From: Serinus canaria
Lineage: Eukaryota; Chordata; Aves; Passeriformes; Fringillidae
DNA length: 64,000 nt
Assembly: GCF_022539315.1 (NCBI RefSeq)
Contig: NC_066331.1
Location: forward strand, 10,138,015 to 10,202,014
Reading direction: 5' to 3'
A model generated the notes under the pieces. The model was not told the origin of the DNA and did not search any database. It saw only the letters and a list, made by a program, of their open reading frames with translations. Positions 1 to 12,700 of the stretch are shown piece after piece (position 1 is the stretch's first letter; the number at the start of each line of letters is the position of its first letter). Made by a program: the position numbers and the translations under genes.

Positions 1-45
1 CTTTAAGGTCCTTTCCAACTCAAACCATTCTGTGATTCTTTGATT
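1..45 (+). repeat. CR1 LINE 3' end, cut by window edge
   Basis: Reads 'ttaaggtcctttccaactc' and ends in 'gattctttgatt', the typical CR1 tail in sense orientation. Confidence 0.75.
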
Positions 46-619
46 TCCTGGTGAAAACTGCTGTTAAAACCAGGTGATCGCTATCAATATCAATTTGTTT
101 ATAATGGATGAATTTCAACTCTGAAAATAGAGGTTTTCTAGAAATGAGGGGGTTTTGTTTACCAGTGAATCTATCCTGCAGAGAAAGTAAATGGTATTTT
201 TGGAAAAAAAAATAAAATCAGCGTAATTGTAAAAATTACTCTAGAAAATGATAAGTGATAGCACTTATCTTTGAGTTGTTTTGTTTTGTTTTTTTTTTAA
301 ATAGCAAATTTTGAAGAATGGCAGTTGGAATGTTGTTCACCCACAGAGAAGGTCTGAGCATTTCTGTAACAAAGACATCCTTTGTGCTATGGTTTAGTGG
401 TGGGATCAGCCAAAGGCGATTTTGGAGTTCTTTTCAAACCTAAATGATTCCGTGAAAGGCAGGAACTACTTGGGAAAGTGGGGAGAAACCCTTCCCTTTG
501 ACAGGTGTCCATCAGTGCAGACCTGAGTTACTGAGGAGCTGCATCAGGAAAATTCCAGTGGGACTTGGTGCAGGAGTTTGACTCTTCCCCATTCTATCCC
601 TGCTCCTTCCCCTGCACAG
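46..619. other. Intron sequence before exon 1, no recognised element
   Basis: AT-rich intron with a short T-run near 285. A weak exon-like stretch at 303-348 was checked and does not match the dynein tail. The upstream exon is not here. Confidence 0.6.
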
Positions 620-770
620 CTGCTGGCCATGTTCCGGAACCTTCTGGAGCGCCCTGGGATTGCTGCAGTTGCTGCTGACAAGGTCCCTGTCCTGCTCAGC
701 ATGTTCAGCAGTGCCCTGGACCAGGCCAGGCTCACCTTCAGCAGGCACACCCAGGCAGGGCAGCAGCTCG
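620..770 (+). CDS. DNAH9: DNAH9 exon 1 of window (N-terminal tail)
   Basis: Residues 1-50 plus one base. Acceptor ccctgcacag, donor CG|GTGGGT. Contains [11 protein letters not shown], which fits the 'GTLLERP' part of the dynein tail (DHC_N1). It is weakly conserved and supported mainly by phase agreement with the next exon. The preceding exon is outside the window. Confidence 0.8.
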
Positions 771-3700
771 GTGGGTGCCCTGTCAGGAGGAAAATGGATT
801 TTACAGGAAAATGGATTTAGGCTAATTTAGAGAGGGGAAATAATTTGTTTTTGTAAGGACACCAGAACTTCCTAAATTGCAAAGGATTTCAGCTTTCCTA
901 GTGGGAATTGCCTGGGAATGCTCTGTTGTTGGCATTAAAGCAATGCCAATATCCTTGTTTTAAATGTACACGTGTGAGGTGTGGCTGGGACTGGGGGCAT
1001 GTGCTGAGCTTTCCCCTTGTAAAGCTGGAAATGCAAGGGGGAGAGGTGGGAATTTGGGGTTTGATCAGCTTTTCCCAGGTTTATTATTCCATGGGAATGC
1101 TGGCACAGAAGGCAATAGGTAAATTCCATTCAGGAAGACTGTTCTGGAAGCAGAGAAGTTCCAGGAGAGGCAGCACTGCTGGAACCAGTGCAGGTTAACA
1201 AGGGCAGTGGGGAGATTTGTGGAGAACGAGTCCAGCATTTGCTGTGGCTTTGGGGAGCTCTGTTCTGTGGTTCTGAGGTGGCATGGTCACAGCCAGAAAT
1301 CCCTTCCTCAGTGTCCTTTGGAAGCAGAGAATTCACCCCAGCCTGGCTCCAGGACATGCCAGGCCTCTCCTCTGATCCCTTATTCCAAGTGCACAGGGGG
1401 TTTGTCGGTCGCAGACCTCCATGGAGTGACAGAGGTTGGATGTCAGGGAGGAAGCCGGGAGCCCAGGGCCATTCTGGGGGGCTGTGGGGGCTGTGGGCTG
1501 GCAGGGCTGATGGAATTCTGTTCCCCTGTGCCCTGCAGGGTTCCCCCCCCTGCACAAGAACGTCCCTCCCGTGGCCGGAGCGCTGGGCTGGGCGCGGGAG
1601 CTGCGGGCGCGGATCCAGGGCCCCTTGGAGCACCTCAGGCACGTCCCAGGGCTGTGAGTGTCTGCTCCAGATGAGCTGGGACCATCTGCACATCTCTCTC
1701 TGGGTGTTCTCTCTGTGTTGAATGCCGTGCAATGGCTGTAGCTGAAGCAGTCCTTAGTGATGAGGTGACAAGTTGAAGAGGTGCCCTGGCGCCATTCACT
1801 TCCCTCCCATCTTGGTTTTTTGAAGAAGCTTTTTAATTTGGTTGGTTATTAAGTGATGAGAGATACAGTGGGACAGCAGATAGGCTCCTCAGCTTTTAAC
1901 AGAGCCCAAGGTTGTAATTGAAATAAGCATTGCAACCTTTCCCACTGTAATTCCTCCAGGACCTGGTTGGGAGCAGCCCAGCTCTTGGGTGCTGGCAGAA
2001 GATAATTTTCTCAGCATTAAACAAAGGAACAATCACCCAAGATCAAGACAACAAACCTGGGCTGGAATTCTCATGGTCCCTGAATTTAGCATTGATTTTA
2101 CCCCTCTGTTTAAAGACAAGTCCTTCAGGGTGGTGTGAGACTCTTTCCCATGTGCAACTTGAGAAGGAGAAAGGATTGAAAAGGAAAAATTAATATACGT
2201 GTGTGTGTATATATAGATATATATTTTGTATATATATGATCTATATAGTATGTTATTGCATACATTTTATATTTTTTTCTATACATTTTATAAACACTCT
2301 GTGACCTGCATCTAGTGGAGCACAACTGTGACAGAAAACTGTCAAGAGTAAAATGTTCAAAAGTGATGCTTGGTAACTGATTTTTCCAGCAGCCCTGGGT
2401 CCTTCTCCTATCCCAGCTGCTGCTCCCCATTTTACAGCATGGAAACACCTGGGAGAGAGAGCTCAGGGGGCTGGGCAGCCTTTGGGCAGGGAGAGGATTG
2501 GATTTGGGGTGAAATCCAGGCAGACTGGGCCTGCAGACTGTGGGGGACCTTGGGAAGGGGGAAGTGCAGATGCCAGCCCCCAGGACTGAAGGTGATGCAC
2601 CCCTGTCTGTTGTGCTGCCAGGAGCTTGGACTCTGCCCGTGGAAGAAGGGTGGTGCAGAAATATGAAGAAATGATCCAGCTGCTCGACAGGTACAGGGGG
2701 CTGAGGCAGGGCTGTGGCTGAGGAAAGCTTCCCCTCCCCTGAGCCACCTGCCAGAACATTTGGCAGCCCAGGGCTTGGGAATGTCCCTTTGCAAGCCCAA
2801 GGGCATTCCCTGCCTGGAGAGGAGGGAGCTGGCACTGGGTGCCACAGCTTTGCTGGGATGGCTTCAAGTGAGAATGCTGCAGGGGGAACAGGGGCTCTGC
2901 AGCCCTGAATGAGCTGCTGTGGGGTGGAGGAGCTGCCCTGGTGGAAAGCCTGGGCTGGGAGAAGTTTCTGTTCTCTCCCTGGCTGTGTTTGCAGTGGCTG
3001 TAACATGGATATTCCACAGTTTGAGCTGGGGGTAACTGCCCAGGACTTGGCTTCTCAGTGTTTGATGTTACCCCTGATTGCTTTGGGCTGTCCTTTGAGA
3101 GAAATCCTGCAGGATTCCTGGATCCCTGCAGGGCCCTGCTCCCCATCAGGGAGGGAGCTGAGATGAGCCAGAGCCCAGGCTGGGTGGAGAGAACCCCGTT
3201 CCCATCACAGAACAAGGCTGGGTAGCTGAGCAGAGCCTTGCAGAGAGGAGCAGCCCCACAGGTGGTGTGGGGTGACCACCTGGAGCTGCTGTGTCCTGGT
3301 GCTCAGGTGACAACGTGATTCAGAGCAGGCTTTGTCACTGGGGAGGGAGGGAGGGAGTGCCCATGACCTGTGAGATGCCAGGAGCCCTACTCTGCCCTCT
3401 GTGCTCCCATCCCAGGGCTGCTGTGGTCTCACTCAGCCAGGTGAGCTCAGCTTCAGCCACCCCAGCATCCCTGGGGCTTCAGGTATCTGCCCTGCTCAGA
3501 CCTTTGGAAACGCCCAGCTGCTGCTATGTCACATTAGGCTAAATGCTTTGGAAAGCCCATCTCCAAATCTGAATTCTCTGCTCCAACTGGTACTTGAGAG
3601 AGCTTTGCCCTCCTGACTTGATGCTGCCACTGTTTTTTTGGGTGTTTGCCTTGGAAGCCCTGTTGTAGAGGTGGCATGGGTGGGTTTTGAAGATTCCTTC

Positions 3701-6700
3701 AGTTCTTCAGTCCTCAGAGTGGGCATGGCCTCCCCTCAGCTACAGCTGCACCCTCTGCTCTGGTGACCATGTGGTGCATGTTTCTGTTTTCTGGCAGCTA
3801 TCAGGAAAAGCTGTATTTGGACTGGTCCCAGACAGTCTCAGAGAAATCCCAGTACAACCTGGCTCAGCCTCTCATCCGCCGAGATGCACAGACCAAACTG
3901 ATCACGGTCAATTTTGATCCCCAGGTAAGAGCTGCTGCCCCTCGGCTCTCCTGCCCCCCAGGACATGTCCCCAAGCTGTGGGGGACACCTGGTGGGTTCT
4001 CTGTGCTCTGTGGAGCCCCTCCCATGGGGGTAACAAGGCTCTACCATAGATCTGCTCTGCCTAAATACCAGCACTGCAGTTTGGGCAGAGCAAATTCTGG
4101 TTCAAGGCAGTGGCAGGAAGTCCCTCAGGAGCCAGAGGTGCGACTGGTGCCAGCACGTCCACTCCATACTGGTTGGTACTGGTGTGGAGAGCGATGGGAC
4201 ATCATCTACAGACACACATTCATGTTGTGTGTACCTGGAACCTGAGCTTCTGAAAGGGTGTGAAAAACCCAGGGAAGGTTTGTTCTGTGACTCCAGAAAT
4301 CTGATGGCACCAGAAGGAATTGAGTCAGTGGCTTTGAGGCCATGGTACTACTTTTTAATTATTTTTTTAATACCAATCAGCCCAGCAAACCAAGAGAACT
4401 GCAGCCATCTTATCTTTCACTTTGCTAATGGTCAATGGCTCTTGCAGAACAGCATTGCTGGGACTTGTGATGTGGCTCAGCCTCCATCTGAGAGGGGAAG
4501 CACACGCAAGGGGAAGGCTGAGAGCACCAGAGGTGATGGTGGCTCTTAGAGGCTTATGGATTCCTGAGGTGGTACAGACCAGGAGCTGCCCAGGCCCTTT
4601 CCAGCTTGCTGCTTTGGGAATAAACCAGCAGGACCTGCAGAAGGGGCTGGAGGGAATGACAGGGGCTGGGAGGACTGTGCTGACCAGCAGGACCCCCTGT
4701 GATGGTCAGAAGGGGCTGGGAGGGCTGTGCTGACCAGCAGGACCCCCCTGTGATGGTCAGAAGGGGCTGGGAGGGCTGTGCTGACCAGCAGGACCCCCCT
4801 GTGATGGTCAGAAGAGGTTGCAAGGGCTGTGCTGACCAGCTGGGAATGCCAGGGGCTGGCCAGGGCTGTGCTGACCAGCAGGACCCCCCTGTGATGGTCA
4901 GAAGGGGCTGGAGGCAGTCCCAGGAACTGGCAGGGCCGTGCTGTGCCCATCTCTGTGCCTTGCCTCCCCAGCTGGTGGCTGTGCTCAGGGAGGTGAGCTA
5001 CCTGAGGAGCAGCGGGGCAGGAGCCATCCCCCCAGCAGCAGCTGAGCTCTATTCCTGCAAGGAATCCTTCTGGCAGCTGGTGGCCAGCCTGGAGCTGATG
5101 GAGAAGAGCTACAACAAGGTCCTGAGGTCTGTGCTGGAGGTGGAATATCCTCTGGTGCAGGGGCAGCTGCAGGACATCGACTTGAAGCTGAGAGAGGCAG
5201 AAGAAACGCTGACCTGGAAGACGGAGGGTGAGCTGGCTCTGTGTGATGTTGGTTTTCCCAGATTTTACAGAGATGGGGCAACTGAGAGCTGTTTTAAAAG
5301 ATTTCATTTCATTGTCTGTTTCAATGAATAGTGAGACGTGAGGGATGTAAAAGTCAACACCATCCCATCAGGAGCCAACCCATTTCTTGGTTACAATCCC
5401 TTAGAAATATTTTTCAGCCCATTAGCTTTTACCCCACAATGCTGCTGTTACTTCTAATACCAACCACCTCTATTTTTACCTATATTTTCACCTCTGTTTA
5501 ACAGCAATCACCTGTATTTTACCTATATTTATATTTTACCTATATTTTTGCCTATATTTAACACCGATATAGGTGTTAAATATATATTTTGCCTATATTT
5601 TAACCTATACTTAACACCAATCACCTGTATTTTTACTATACTTTGACTGTATTTAACACCAATCACCTGTATTTTTACCTATATTTTAACTGTATTTAAC
5701 ACCAATCACCTGTATTTTTACCTATATTTTAACTGTATTTTAACACAAATCACCTGTATTTTTACCTATATTTATATTTTACCTATATTTTTGCCTATAT
5801 TTAACACCAATATAGGTGTTAAATATATATTTTGCCTATATTTTTAACCTATATTTTAACTGTATTTAACACCAATCACCTGTATTTTTACCTATACTTT
5901 TAACTGTATTTAACACCACTTGTATTTTACCTATATTTTACCTATATTTAACACAAATCACCTATATTTTACCTATATTATATTTTTACCTATTTTTTGC
6001 CTATATTTAACACCAATATAGGTGGTTAAATATATATTTTGCCTATATTTAACCTATATTTTAACTGTATTTAACACCAATCACCTGTATTTTACCTATA
6101 TTTTAACTGTATTTAACACCAATCACCTGTATTTTACCTATATTTTACCCATATTTAACACAAATCACCTGATATTTTTACCTATATTTATATTTTACCT
6201 ATATTTTTGCCTATATTTAACACCAATATAGGTGTTAATATATATTTTGCCTATATTTTAACCTATATCTTTAACACCAATCTCTTATATTTTACCATAT
6301 TTAATGTATAACACCAATCACCTGTATTTTTACCTATATTTTACCTATATTTAACAAAATCACCTATTTTTTATATTTATATTTTCACCTGTATTTTGCC
6401 TATATTAACACAATATGTTAAATATTATTTTGCCTATATTTTAACCTATATTTAACACCAATCTCTTATATTTTAACCTATATTTAACACCAATCACCTG
6501 TATTTTTACCTATATTTTACCTATATTTAACACCAATCTCTTATATTTTAACCTATATTTAACACCAATCACTTGTATTTTTACCTATATCTTTACTTAT
6601 ATTTAACACCAATCACCTCTATTTTTCCCCCCACCTGGTCCTGCTACAATGCATCTTTCACAGTTCTAATCCTCTAAAATATCTGTCTTTTTGCAAGGCT

Positions 6701-9700
6701 ACGTTTTGAAACTTGTTGAATGTTGTTTCTAGCTCAATCTCTGTCTCAGCACTGCCATCTCTATCCCACGGCCTTCCCAAGCCAGCACACCTTATCTCCC
6801 AGTTTGCACTCAGGTGTACAAGGCTGTGTGAGTTTTCTGTCAGGCTCTGAGAGTTCTTTACCAACACGTGTCCCACAGTGTGACCCTCCTGCTCCCCCGT
6901 GTGCCCAGTCTCTGCTCCCTGGTTCCCAGTGGCAGTTCCCAGTAGGACAGGGCTCTCTGGTGTGTCCAGCACTGGGAGGATGAGGAGCAGCTCCTGGGGT
7001 GTCTTTTCCTTCCCGCATCCCCTTGATCCCCAGGGGCTGTGGGCAGGGTCCTGCTCCTCAGGTTTGGCCCAGGCTGTGGGGAGGAGAGGCTCCGGTGGTG
7101 CCAGCTGAGCCTTGGTGGGGCAGGGTGTGGTGGTGTTCTCAGGAGGGGAGAAGAGACAAGGATCTTGGCTTTGTTTCAGAAGGCTGATTTATTATTTTAT
7201 GATCTATATATTATATTAAAACCATGTTAAAAGAATAGAAGAAAGGATTTCATTAGAAGGTTAGCAAGGAATGGAATGGGAATGATAATAACATTTTGTG
7301 ACTGACTAGAGAGTCTGAGACAGCTGGACTGTGATTGGTTATTAATTAGAAACAACTATATGAGACCAGAGATGCACTTGTTGCATTCCACAGCAGCAGA
7401 TAATTATTGTTTACATTTTATTTCTGAGACTTTCCAGCTTCTCAGGAGAAAAAAATCTTGGCAAAAGGATTTTTCAGAAAATATCATAACTACAGTAGGG
7501 GAGAGGTAGAGGTGGCTCTGCTGCTCCAGGTGGTGAATCTCTTTCCTTAAGGATGAGTGAGAAACACCTGGGACCACGGGGAAAAGGTGTGAAGGAGAGA
7601 ACACCAGAGCTTGGCCCAGCAGCTCTGAAAGCAGAGGATCACCCATCTCATTTTCCCCAGGTGTCTGGGATCACATCTCCGGGGTGGTGGGTGATGTCTG
7701 TGACCTGGAGCAGAGGGTGCAGAAGGCCAAGGACAACGTTGAGGAGATCCAGAGCATCGTGCACTCGTGGGGGTCGCCCATGCTGGAGAGGAGGGATTCC
7801 AAAAGGGAGGCAGTGCTGAGCCTGGAGGAGTGCCAGGAGCGCCTGGAACGGCGCTACAGCCTGGTCAGGGAGTGTGGCCAGAGGATCCACTCCCTGGTGG
7901 AGGTGAGGGGGCACCTGCAGGGCTGGGGGGCTCCTCAGAGGCTCCGTGTTGTCCCTGTGGCACTGAAAACGTCCAGAGTGCTTCGCCTGAAATGAACTCC
8001 CTGATCCCATTTGGGAGCCCGACCCGGGGTTGGTTGATGCTGTCTCTGTGGGGCTGGCTGGGCTCCCAGCCCGGGGCGGGACCAGCAGCAGCTCCAGCCC
8101 TGGGAAGGGTCTGGCTCCAGCCCTGGCTGCTGGAGAGCCACTAGAGGGGAGTGGTGCACCGGGTTTGGGATGCTGCTCCAAGGAAAAATCCCCTCTCAGG
8201 GGTTACCTGGGAACAGAGGCTGGGGCTGACCCTTCCGTGTCAGGCTCTGTCCCTCTCTGGAGCAGGAGGTGATGCTGAGTGACAGGAGAGAAACTGCTGT
8301 CCCAAACCTTGGTGTTTCCCAGCAGTTTTGCCAGAGCTCAGAGTCCTCTGCAGGCCAGGAGAAAGCCCAAAGCTCTGCTCCTCACCTGCCTGGAGCCAGG
8401 TGTTGTGCGTGTCAGGGACAGCCCCTGGCCTGGAGGGAGATGGGTTATGGGCCCAGCCCTCTCCTGAGAGCCGTGTCTGGCCTTGGACTCTGAACAGAAC
8501 CAGATGGGTTCATCAGGATGGGCCTCTGAGATCCCCAGTTCTCTCTGCCTCAGGGGTGCAAGGCACCCCAAGTCCCATGGCCTCAGAGAAGAGGGAGGAG
8601 AACACATGGAAGACCTTCTAAGGCTCTTCTGCCCTCCATTTTCACCTTGAAGTGTTCCTGGAGACCAAGCAGCCCTTGACAGGAGCAAACTGTGGCCATG
8701 CCCCAGTAGGAAGATCCACCTCCATGAGGCTGACACTGCTGTGCTGCCCAGCTCCAGGCCTTGGGTGTGGGCAGCTCTCCTTAGGACACACTCAGCCCTG
8801 CTGTGTGTGAAGGAATCTGCTTTGTCTTCCAGGAAAACCAGAGCCTCCTACGTGCAGCCCCAGCCTCTGATGCCTGGAAGGTGTATTTGGATTATGTGGA
8901 TGAGATAGTCCTGGATGGATTCATCACAGCCATTGAGTGCTCCCTGAAATACCTCCTGGAGAACACAGGTGACATCTGGTTCCTGTCCCCTGGCTGCAGG
9001 GACTGCTCAGCCTCTCCTAGGGGACTTCTCTGGCTGTGCTCCCTCATGCTCAGTGGTTGTTCTCTTTTTCCTGGCTTCCTCTGGCACTGGAGCCTGCAGA
9101 AGGGGAGGGTGGCTCCAGCACTGATCACTGCATTGCTCAGGGGGAGGGATGGAGGTGACTGCTCTGTCTGCAAGGGTTAATGGAGAGAGGCAGCTGAGGC
9201 TTCTCTCACATCTGTGCTTGGACATCCCACCCTCCCGTGCCCAAAGCAGCAGGGTGGCACCATCCCTCCTCTTTTGGGAGTCTCAAGAGGCAGTTCAGCT
9301 CCTGAAAGGCACCAAACAAAGCCCTCAGTCCCCGAGCATTAGTCCTGGGAAGAGGTGAGCCGGGCTCAGGAGTCACCAGCCCAGTGCTCCTTGCTCTGCT
9401 GGGAGCAGCTTGTGTGCAGCTGAAGCACATCTCCAGGAACGCTTCCCTTCTGGATGTGAGGCACAATGAGCCAGAGAATTGCATGCAGTTCTTCACCGTC
9501 TTGTTAAAAACTTGCCTAGGTTGTCACATTTGCATCTGGCTTCAGTTTCTGGTTGCTGTTGTGGGGTTTTTTTTTTTTTTTTGCATGCCTTTCACCACTA
9601 AATTAAAGAGCCACTTGGTTTCTGTTGTTTTTCTCCTCTGCAAGCACTTCCATGCTGGTGTTGTTCAGCTCTCAAACTCCCTCTGCATTACCTGAAGAGC

Positions 9701-12700
9701 CTTTCCTCCTCAGGGTGTTTTCTGCTCCTTAAATCACTTGTGTCCCACCTGTTCCCCACTGATTTTGGTGGGTTCCACAGCTCAGCTGGTTTGCCAACAC
9801 CTCCGTGGGTTGTGCAGACCCCAGTGGGTGTGTCTGCCACCACACCCTCCTGCTGTCCCTGCAGGCCATGTGGCATCTTGTAATAGGACCTCAGTGGCTC
9901 AAGATTCCCTGAAAAAGACCCTGACACCTCTGTTCTTCTCTCCCAGATCCCAAGGCAGGGCTCGCTCCCCTCTTTGAGGTGCAGCTGGATTTGGTGATCC
10001 CAGATTTGGTGTTTCGCCCTCCCTTGGACCCTGGTGCCAACGATGGCTTCTGTGACATGGTGGAAAGTCTTCTCCAGGGCATCTACCACATCTCCTCGCT
10101 GGTGCCCCGGCTGGCTGCACACAGGGGCTTCTGCCACTACCAGGTCTGTGCTCTGGGCCTTCCCTGGACTGGTGGCAGTGAGGGGGTGCCACGTGCTCCC
10201 ACCTCACTGTGCTCTCCTCTCCCCTCTCTCTCCACTCTCTCCTTTCTCTTCTCTGCCTTCTCCCCTCTTCTCTCTTCCCTTCCTCCCTTCTCTCCTCTTT
10301 CCCCTCTTCCTTCTCCCATTTTTCTCTGTCTCCTTTCTCCTCTTCTCCTGTCTCCTTTCTCTCCTTTCCCTCTTCTTCTCTCTTTCTCCTCTTTCTCCTT
10401 TCCCTCTTCTTCTCTCTTTCTCCTCTTTCTCCTTTCCCTCTTCTTCTCTCTTTCTCCTCTCCTTTCCCTCTTCTCTCTCCTTTCTTCTCTTTCCTTTCTC
10501 TTCTCCTTCTCCTTCTCCTTTCTTCTTTTTCCTTTCCCTTCCTCCTTCTCTCTCCTTTCCCCTTTCTCCTCTCTCCCTCTCTCTCCCCTCTCCCTTCTCC
10601 TCTCTCCCTCTCTCTCCCCTCTCCCTTCTCCTCTCTCCTTCTCTCTCCCCTCTCCCTTCTCCTCTCTCCTTCTCTCTCCCCTCTCCCTTCTCTCTCCATT
10701 CTCCATTTCCCCTCTCTCCTTCTCTCTGTGCCCACCCACCCACCAGGCTGCCCTGGAGGCCATGCCCTCTCTGTGCCCGTGGCGCCAAGAGCTGCTGGCC
10801 CGCGCTCAGGCGGCGGCGGCCGCGTGCCGCGAGCACCGCGCGGGGCTGGAGCGGCGCTTCTTGCACCTCCTCGGGGAGGACAGGAGGGAGCTGGGCCACC
10901 ACCTCCTGCTCCACGACAGGAGGGAGCTGGGCCACCATCTTCACGTCCCCGCACCTGCAGACATCGAGGAGGGGCTCCCCGAGGCGCCGGCCACGCTGCA
11001 GCAGTTCAGGGAGCAGCTGGGCTCCTACGAGCAGCTCTATGAGGAGGTGGCTGGCATGCAGCCCCTCTGCACCTTCCAGGGCTGGCTGAGGCTGGATGCA
11101 CGGCCATTCAAGGTGGCCTTGCTCAATGAGATTAAAAGGTGGAGCTTGGTGTTCAAGCAGCACCTCCTGGACCATGTCACGCACAGGTGAGGGTTGGTTC
11201 TGCCTCTGCTCATGGAATTTCTCCTGTCTTGGTTGGGCTGTGTCATTTCACACTCATGGCCAAATGGTAGAGAATCATGGAATACCCTGGGTTGGAAGGG
11301 ATCCACAAGGACCAGCCAGTGCAGCTCCTGGCCCTGCACAGGCACCCAAACAATCCCACCCTGAGCATTCCTGAGAGCATTGTCCAAACACTCCTGGAGC
11401 TCTGGCAGCCTTGGAGCTGTGACAGCCTCCAGAGCTAAACAGGAGCAAGAGAAGGGCCTGTGCTGCACAGCAGCTCCATCCCAGTGCTGAGTCTTCCATG
11501 CCCTGGTCTCTGCTTGTGTGAGAACTGGGAGCAGTGGCATCCCTTGGTACCCCTGGCAGCACTGGGACCTGATGTAGGGTGTGTGTTTGCCCAAGGTGTG
11601 TGTTCTGCTCCTCCTGAGCTAAATAATTCCATCTCTGCCCAGAGGCTGCTTGCTTTACTGGATTTGATGGTGGCCATCAGTAAATCTGCAATGATGCTGT
11701 GAGGTTTCTAAAAGCCCATGATTCAGGCAGCCTGGCATGAGCAGTCATGGGGAGGTGTCACAGAGCAGTTTGGGCTCCAACTTTTGCATTACCACACATT
11801 TCTTGCTTGAAGAGCTGCTCAGATCTGTGCAGGACAATGCCCTGGGTGATTTATTGGTCACAACTGAAGGGTGTCTTAGGTTGTGGGTGCTCCCAGGGGA
11901 GTGCTCACAGACATCTGAAGAGGAGGCTGCTGCGTGGGGTGGTGATGTGATCTCTGATGTGCTTTTCAGCACCATAAATCTGTCTGATAATTTCTTTGCA
12001 AAGAGGTTTAGTATGGCAGAGAATGAGCATTTAGGAGCTGTTATTGAGAGTCCCTGAGTCAGCAGTTTAGTCTTTATTAGGTGAAGTATTTAAGGATACT
12101 TTTAGGCCCAGCAGCATCCAGAGAATTTAAGCAGGCACTTAAGAAGTGTTTTGAGAGCCATGGGCCCAGTGCTCCTCTGCTGAAAGTGCCCAGTATCTGG
12201 TGAGGTTAAGAACAGGATAAGCAGGTGAGGAAATGTGCCCCAAACACTCTCCTGTCTGTGATGGTTTATGGCTCAAGGGCTTTGAGAGACAGGGATCTTA
12301 AATTTAAAGACCTGTAGGGATTTTTTTTTTTTCCTCTCACAAATATCCAGTTGCTTTTCTAAGCTTCTGTGAATTTGCATCACCTGCAGGAGGGGAGGGA
12401 GCTGCCCTGTGAAGACAGGCAGTGCATGAAGGACAATCCCTGTTTGTTACAGCTTTGAAATGTGTCAGGTTCACCTGGGGAGCTTGGATTCCTGTAGTGG
12501 AAGAGATGAGGTGAAAACTGTCAAAGAATCCCAGAATGATTTGGGCTGGAAGGTACCTTAGAGCCCATCCAGTGCCACCCCTGCCATGGCAGGGACACCT
12601 CCCACTGTCCCAGGCTGCTCCAAGCCTTGGCCAACATGGCTTTGGACATTTCCAGGGATCCAGGGGAAGTCACAGCTGCTCTGGGTGCCCCATGCTGGTG

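Noticed and set aside
303..348. Possible small exon after a T-rich tract
   Set aside because: The translation does not resemble the tail segment expected before exon 1, and the donor would be weak.
2125..3215. 250-293-codon reverse-strand frames in introns 2-3
   Set aside because: No domain, repeat or family wording; compositionally typical of GC-rich noncoding DNA and overlapping the true exon 3 on the other strand.
9899..11184. Very long reverse-strand frames rich in Glu, Arg, Lys and Gly
   Set aside because: They are the complement of the C/T tract in intron 8, where stops cannot arise. The frames lack any family resemblance outside the tract.
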